Origin: Peribolospora baueri
Lineage: Eukaryota; Basidiomycota; Peribolosporomycetes; Peribolosporales; Peribolosporaceae
Direction of reading: 5' to 3'
DNA: 64,000 bases
NCBI GenBank assembly: GCA_029717555.1
Contig: JAMDHS010000035.1
Span: forward strand, 62,001-126,000
The position numbers and the translations under genes are program-made. How positions within the stretch are numbered: position 1 is the stretch's first letter; each line of letters opens with the position of its first letter. Under the pieces are notes generated by a model. That model was not told where the DNA came from and did no database searches. It was given only the letters and a program-made list of their open reading frames with translations. Positions 59,021-64,000 of the stretch are shown here, piece after piece.

Positions 59021-62000
59021 ATGTCTCCCCTCGCAGCCACCTCCAACAGTGGCAGCGGCGATGCGCCCGCCGGAGGACCGTTCCGCCGAAGAGGGTTCGC
59101 TTCCTCCTCCTCCCCTTCCTCGGCGTCGTCATCAGGATCAGCACCAGCACCAGCATCAGTACCTGTACCAGCACTAGCATCAGCATCAGCACCACCAGCA
59201 GCACCACCACCGCCGCCGTCGACAAGCCCCTCCGACCCCGAACCCTCCCTCCCGCCTCTCTACATCGGCCTTGACCTCTCCGTCGAACACCTCCGCGTGA
59301 CCGTCATCGACGACCGCTGCACCGTGGTGTACGCCGACGGCATCGTCTTCGACGACGAGGCCGAGCTGGGCGGAATTTGGAAGTGAGTCGTGCAGGCCCA
59401 GAAGCGACTGGTCCTACGCGCAGAAAATTACATGGCGTTCGCTGATGACGACGACGACGACGACGTCGTTGATGACGTTACGCTACGCAACGTCTTCTCT
59501 CTCTCAGAACCCGCTCCGGCGTTTACACCTATCCCTCGCCCCTCGACGCCGTTCTCACGCCCGTCGAGATGCTCGTAAAGGCGCTCGACATGCTCCTCGA
59601 CAAGATGGCCAGGGCCGGTTTCAATTTCGCAAGGGTCGCTGCCGTCGGCGTCAGCGGCATGGTGAGTACTCCTCTTCGTCCTTCCCGGAGACAACCGACG
59701 CTCATCGATATATATCTCCCCTTCCCTCTCTCTCCCGCCCAGCCTCACACCCCCGTCTTCCTCACCGCGCACTTCCCATCCCTTCTCGCTTCTCTCTCCC
59801 CCTCCCTCCCTCTCCATGCCCAGCTCTGCGCCCTCCCTCCTTCTGGCCCCGCTGCGCCAGGAGGAGCGACGCCTGCGTCTCCGCACTCCGCTACCACGCA
59901 GCAACCCCCACGTACGGCATCAACACGACACGCCCACCGCAGACCGGCTGCGTCCGCGTCTGCGTTTGCACTCGCCCTCTCGCCCACCTCACAAGATCTA
60001 TCCACGCTCGCCCAGCTGACCATCCTCGAGGACGCGTGGTGTCGACCGCCGCCTCCTTCTTCCTCCTCTCCTCCTTCCTCTCACGCGGACGAGGGCAGCG
60101 ACGCCGGCGACCACCCCCAGCAGGCCGACCTCCGAGCCCGCGCCCCAGAGGCCATGGCCCGCCAGCTGGGCTGCAGGCCCACCTTTGCCTCCGCCGCCAC
60201 GCAGGTCTTGAAGATGCGCATGGGCCTCGCCGTCGGCGAAGGCGGGTCGACGGGGGGAGCTGGGAACGGATCTGGGAACGGAAATGGAACTGCAGCTACG
60301 GCTGCAGCTGTCGGCGTCGAGGATGATATGGTCCGATACCAGGACATGCTCCGACATCAGGGGCAGTACCAGCGGCGACGGCGGCGCGGAGAGGCCGGCA
60401 GCGAAGCCGATACCGAAGCGAATGCGTGGGATAGGACGGAGCGGATCGTGTCGGCTGGACAGCTGTTGGCGAGCTTGTTCGCCGGCGATGTCGTCGGGTG
60501 AGCTCTTCTTCTTCTTTTTTTCCGCTCTTCTTCCCCTTCCTCTCGTTCCGCCGGCCAGCCAAGTCAGAGCGGCCCCGCGTCCTTGCTCGGAGGGGAGAGG
60601 GAGCGCGGGTCGGCTTCTCGGTACGTCGCTCACCTTGCTCGTCCCTTCGTCTGCTTTTTACCCCGTCTCGTCCCGACAGCCTCGACCCCTCAGAAGCGGC
60701 GACGACGGCTATGTGGAACCCCCGAGCGCGAGCGTGGGACGCTCACATGCTCGACCTCGTCTCTGGCGGCCAGACGGAACGGCTGCGGAGCATGCTCGGC
60801 GGCGACGACGGCGTCGTCGGGTGCGGCGCCGCTGGCTCTGGCTCCGACTCGCGCTCCAGGCACGGGAACAAGGAGAGGAGCAGGGTGGGCGCGACGTGGA
60901 GGGTGGGCGCATGGGCGAGGGCGAGGTATGGCTTTCGGAAGGGTGAGTCGACGGTGACCATGCTGCCGCGCCGGATCGATGTGGACGACAGACGGCTCAC
61001 TCGTCGTCCTCCCACAGACACCCTCGTCATGCCTTCGCTCCCCTCCCCGCTCTCTTCCTACCTCTCCTTCCTCCCCTCCCACACCGACGCCGTGCTCAGC
61101 ATGCGCCTCACCGACCACCTCATCCTCCCCCTCCGCCATCACTACCTCACCAACGCCGCCTGGGCCGTCGTCCCCCACCCCGCACAGACGCTCACGTGGG
61201 CCGAAGAGGCGCCCGACGGGGACGGGGAGACGCAGCGGACGACGACGACGACGACGACGAGTTGGATCGCCGTCGCGAGCTGGAAGAACGCGGCCGTGAG
61301 CAGGGCGTTCACGAGGGACGTGTACTGCAACGGGTGCGTGTGCGTCTGTCGGGCGAGAATGACGTGCCCAGCTGATCAGCGGCCTCTCTCTCTCCCCCCC
61401 TTCGTTTCCGTCTTTCCTCCGTAAGGACTTGGTCCGCGTTCCAGCAGGTCGTGAGCGCCGTGCCGCCAGGAGGTTCGGTCGGGTGAGTGGGAGAAGCAAG
61501 GGGAGGTCCCGCCTCTCCGTACGTGCGCCGGATGCGGACCGTCGATGACGCGGGCTGACGGACCGACGCCTTCCGTTTGCGTTTGCGCCCCGGGGGATCG
61601 TCGCAGGCTCGACAACCCGCTCATCTCGTTCGTGTGGCCGCTGCTCGAGCAGCACCCGCTCGGTTATACCAAGGGCATCTTCAAGTTTGAGCTCGGCTGT
61701 CGGATTCACGAGTTTTCTGACCTGCGCGCCAATCCGAGGAGCGTGATCGAGAGTCAGAGCTTGAGCATGCGCGTGCGAGCGGCCAAGGTGGCGGGGGCGG
61801 TCCGCGAGGCGGAGGAAAAGGAGGAGGGGGAGGAGGAGGTGGTGGTGGTGCATGTCGAGGGCGACCGGGAAGCAGAGCGAGAGGCGTACGCGGTGAGAAG
61901 CGAGAGGGAGCAGGCGAGGGCGAGGGCGGAGCGGTGGATGTCGGACGGTGCGACGACGACGACGAAGACCAAGACCAAGGCAGGCACACCTTGGAGAGGC

Positions 62001-63431
62001 GGCGTCGGCGGCAGCCTAGGTTTCGACCCTCACGACGCCTCCCTTCTCCCGCGCCGCATTTACGCCGTCGGAAAGGCAGCGAGCAATCCGATGATCGCAG
62101 AGATCGTCAGCACAGTCCTCGGCGCGCCGCTCGTGGTAGATCAGAACACGCTCTACTACTCGTCGTCACCCGCAGCCTCGTCTGCCTCTTCCGGCCTCTC
62201 CGGAGGCGCCGCCGCCGCTCCAGGAGTGTCCGGTCTCGTGGCCTCGGCCACGTCCACGTTCAGCGACGGGTCTGCGTCCGCGTCCGCGTCGTCGCCCGGA
62301 GCGCCCGCGAACAGCAGTCCGACGCAGGAGAGGAGGAACCTGCTCGGCGTCGGCGGAGCCCGGCCCGCTAATTCCTCCGGCCTTGGCCTTGGCCTCAACC
62401 TCGGCTTCGGCTTCGGTCCAGCGGCGAGTACGTCCAGCACTGCCGCCGATGCGGACCTTTCCGGAACAGGCAAGGGGCCCCTCAGAAGCGCCTATGCGCA
62501 AGCGAGCCGCGCCGCGCTGGGCGTCGCGTACCGCGCCTTGTGGTGGCACACGACCCACGAGGACGGGGCGGGGGCGGGGCTGCAGAAGGCGGTTGATGGC
62601 AAGGTCGCGGGCGTGGTGCTCCCGTCATTCGAGGACGTGATCCGTGCGAGGTTCGCTCGCAGGGCCGCGCTCGACCTCGACGTCGACGTCGACCCCGAGG
62701 CGGACATCGCTCCCACCGGGCTCGGCATCCGCAGCCATGGCTTCGGCGGTCTAGCACACGGGCACGCGCACGGCGCACACGTCCAGTCCCATCACGGTCA
62801 CGGACACACGCACGCGCACGCGGGAGGCGCCGCCACGAGCCCGAGCTTGACGGTCGTGTCGGAGAGGGATGAGGACGACGGGTCGCCGCAGCGGAGCCAT
62901 CTTCTGCCTCCTCACGGGGTACAAGAGCACGCCTTGCCGTTTGCCTCGTCGCCCGGTGGTGGTAGCCCCGCCGGGCTGGGTCTGACGGGCGTCGGGGCCG
63001 TTCCCGGTGGTACCGATACCGGTGCCCGTTCCGCGCGAGGCTACGGCTACGGCTATGGCTACGGCTACTGCTGGGGCTCGCCTTCGGACCGGCTTCGGAG
63101 CCGGACAGAGTCGAGCGCGATGACGGCGCCGGGGAGCGACTTGACTGACGTGAGCGGCTTGGGCGGCGACTCGTTGTCGGCCGACACCGAACACACCGCC
63201 GAGTCCGTCCTGGGCGCCGGCGGTGGCTCGGCGGTCGTGGCGGGCACGTCGGCGTGGGCGGCCAAGCGCGCCGCGATGCTGGAGGAGGCGCGGGCGAGGG
63301 AGATTGAGGAGGAGAGGCGGCGCGGGCTCGTGCGCGTCGCCGAGCCGGACGGGGACGCGAGCAGGAACTATGGGGGGATGGTGGAGGAGTTTGTGAGGTT
63401 GGAGGGCTTGGTCTTGAGGGGGTTTGTGTGA
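59021..63431 (+). CDS. Xylulokinase-like FGGY kinase, greatly enlarged by low-complexity inserts
   Basis: Seven exons: 59021-59382, 59508-59661, 59743-60497, 60680-60942, 61018-61333, 61426-61482, 61607-63431. They give 1,243 residues, about twice the usual 550-620. FGGY kinases of this group phosphorylate D-xylulose to xylulose 5-phosphate, feeding the pentose phosphate pathway. Recognisable pieces are LYIGLDLSVEHLRVTVID (ATP site, N-terminal), ALDMLLDKMARAGFNFARV, SLLASLSPSLPLHAQL, ISAGQLLASLFAGD-like VSAGQLLASLFAGD, MWNPRARAWD, YNGTWSAF-type NGTWSAF, and AVGKAASNPMIAEIV near the second ATP loop. A Ser/Ala/Pro leader and Gly/Ala/His-rich inserts separate them. The usual SGxxQH motif reads SGMPH across intron 2. 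Enzyme activity is therefore likely but not certain. Confidence 0.8.
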
Positions 63432-64000
63432 TGCCTACCGCCTGCCACGGCGGGCCAAGGTGAAGAAGAAGGGTCGCTTCGATGGCCTTTTTGCGTTTCT
63501 TTCGTCTGATCTCATTCATTTTTGGTCGTTCCTGCTTCGGCTGGCTGGAGGTTACTCGTCTCAGACGTCATGTCTCGTCTCGTCTCGTCTTGTCATGTCA
63601 TATCACGTCTCGTCTCGCTGCCGACGTCCATTCCATCACCCCTAGATACCGATACATACCAAATCATCCCAATATGACGCCACGTGTGACTCCAGGTTCT
63701 CATTTGTCCCGTTGCTGTCACGCTCATTCGTCTCCACGCTGTCGGCCGTCCGTCGCCTCACACGGCTCCTTCTTTCGTCCTTCGTCCTTCGTCCTTCGTC
63801 CTTCGTCCTTCGTCCTTCGTCCTTCGTCCTTCGTCCTTCCTTCCTTCCTTCCTTCCTTCCTTCGTCTGCGCTCGTGCGGAAGTGTCATCCCAAGGTCTGC
63901 GCGTGTGGGCACGCCGCCTTTAGGAGTGATGACGGAGGGGAGGACAGAGTATATACAAGTACCGCGCGGACGGACGAGTGTGGAGGTCGAATCCAAGTCA
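63432..64000. other. Right-edge intergenic region with microsatellites
   Basis: This is the 3' region of the FGGY kinase running to the window end. It contains CTCGT/TGTCA pentamer stretches (about 63568-63616), a CACGTG at 63681-63686 and a composite 7-bp/4-bp satellite. No gene is visible. Confidence 0.5.
63774..63860. repeat. Composite microsatellite: nine TTCGTCC then six TTCC
   Basis: Nine perfect head-to-tail TTCGTCC heptamers (63774-63836) pass directly into six TTCC tetramers (63837-63860). The tetramer is the heptamer with its middle GTC-type step missing, so one probably arose from the other by slippage. Confidence 0.92.

Noticed and set aside
60690-61853. 387-codon minus-strand ORF opposite the FGGY kinase
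   Set aside because: It overlaps several well-supported kinase exons and introns and is Arg/His-rich, typical of GC-rich antisense frames.

Overview
This is nuclear DNA from a fungus, most likely a basidiomycete. The genes are split by many short introns (about 70-130 bp) that nearly always start GTGAGT or a close variant and end in YAG. The sequence is GC-rich and intergenic regions are compact. A spermidine synthase fused to saccharopine reductase at 6144-9149 is an arrangement known from basidiomycetes. Dense introns with tiny exons would fit a red-yeast-type (Pucciniomycotina) genome, but I cannot name the species. I see no transposon, virus-like element, rRNA, supportable tRNA or CRISPR array.

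Layout. 0-11 kb: a zinc alcohol dehydrogenase (minus), epsin (minus), the SPE3-LYS9 fusion (plus) and adenosine kinase (plus). 12-31 kb: an MFS transporter with a roughly 1,180-residue disordered N-terminus (plus), TAF11 of TFIID (minus), the Prp46/PLRG1 splicing WD40 protein (minus), TFIIS (plus), and a single-exon 1,476-residue protein with two tandem PB1 domains, an RGG-rich tract and a C-terminal UBA-like motif (plus). 32-46 kb: a Zn2Cys6 transcription factor (minus), a Pho80-type cyclin (minus), a secreted GH28 pectin-degrading enzyme in 13 exons (plus), a Pom34-like pore membrane nucleoporin (minus) and a bZIP factor (plus). 46-64 kb: TIM13 (plus), a sugar porter (plus), an EamA/SLC35G-type transporter (minus), an unrecognised single-pass membrane protein (minus) and an enlarged xylulokinase-like FGGY kinase (plus).

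For 18 of the 19 genes a complete model in one reading frame could be assembled: splice phases match and the summed exon lengths divide by three with one terminal stop. The bZIP gene is the exception; its reading frame changes mid-gene without a recognisable intron.

How the genes relate. Most are unlinked housekeeping functions. Some neighbours share themes: polyamine/lysine synthesis beside adenosine kinase; TAF11, Prp46 and TFIIS as adjacent RNA polymerase II expression genes; and carbon use (GH28, sugar porter, pentulose kinase) in the right half. Two promoters 6 kb apart, that of the Pho80-type cyclin and the one shared by Pom34 and bZIP, each carry the composite element CACGTG-N5-CACGTG. 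The tandem-PB1/UBA-like protein is the strongest candidate for something not described before.
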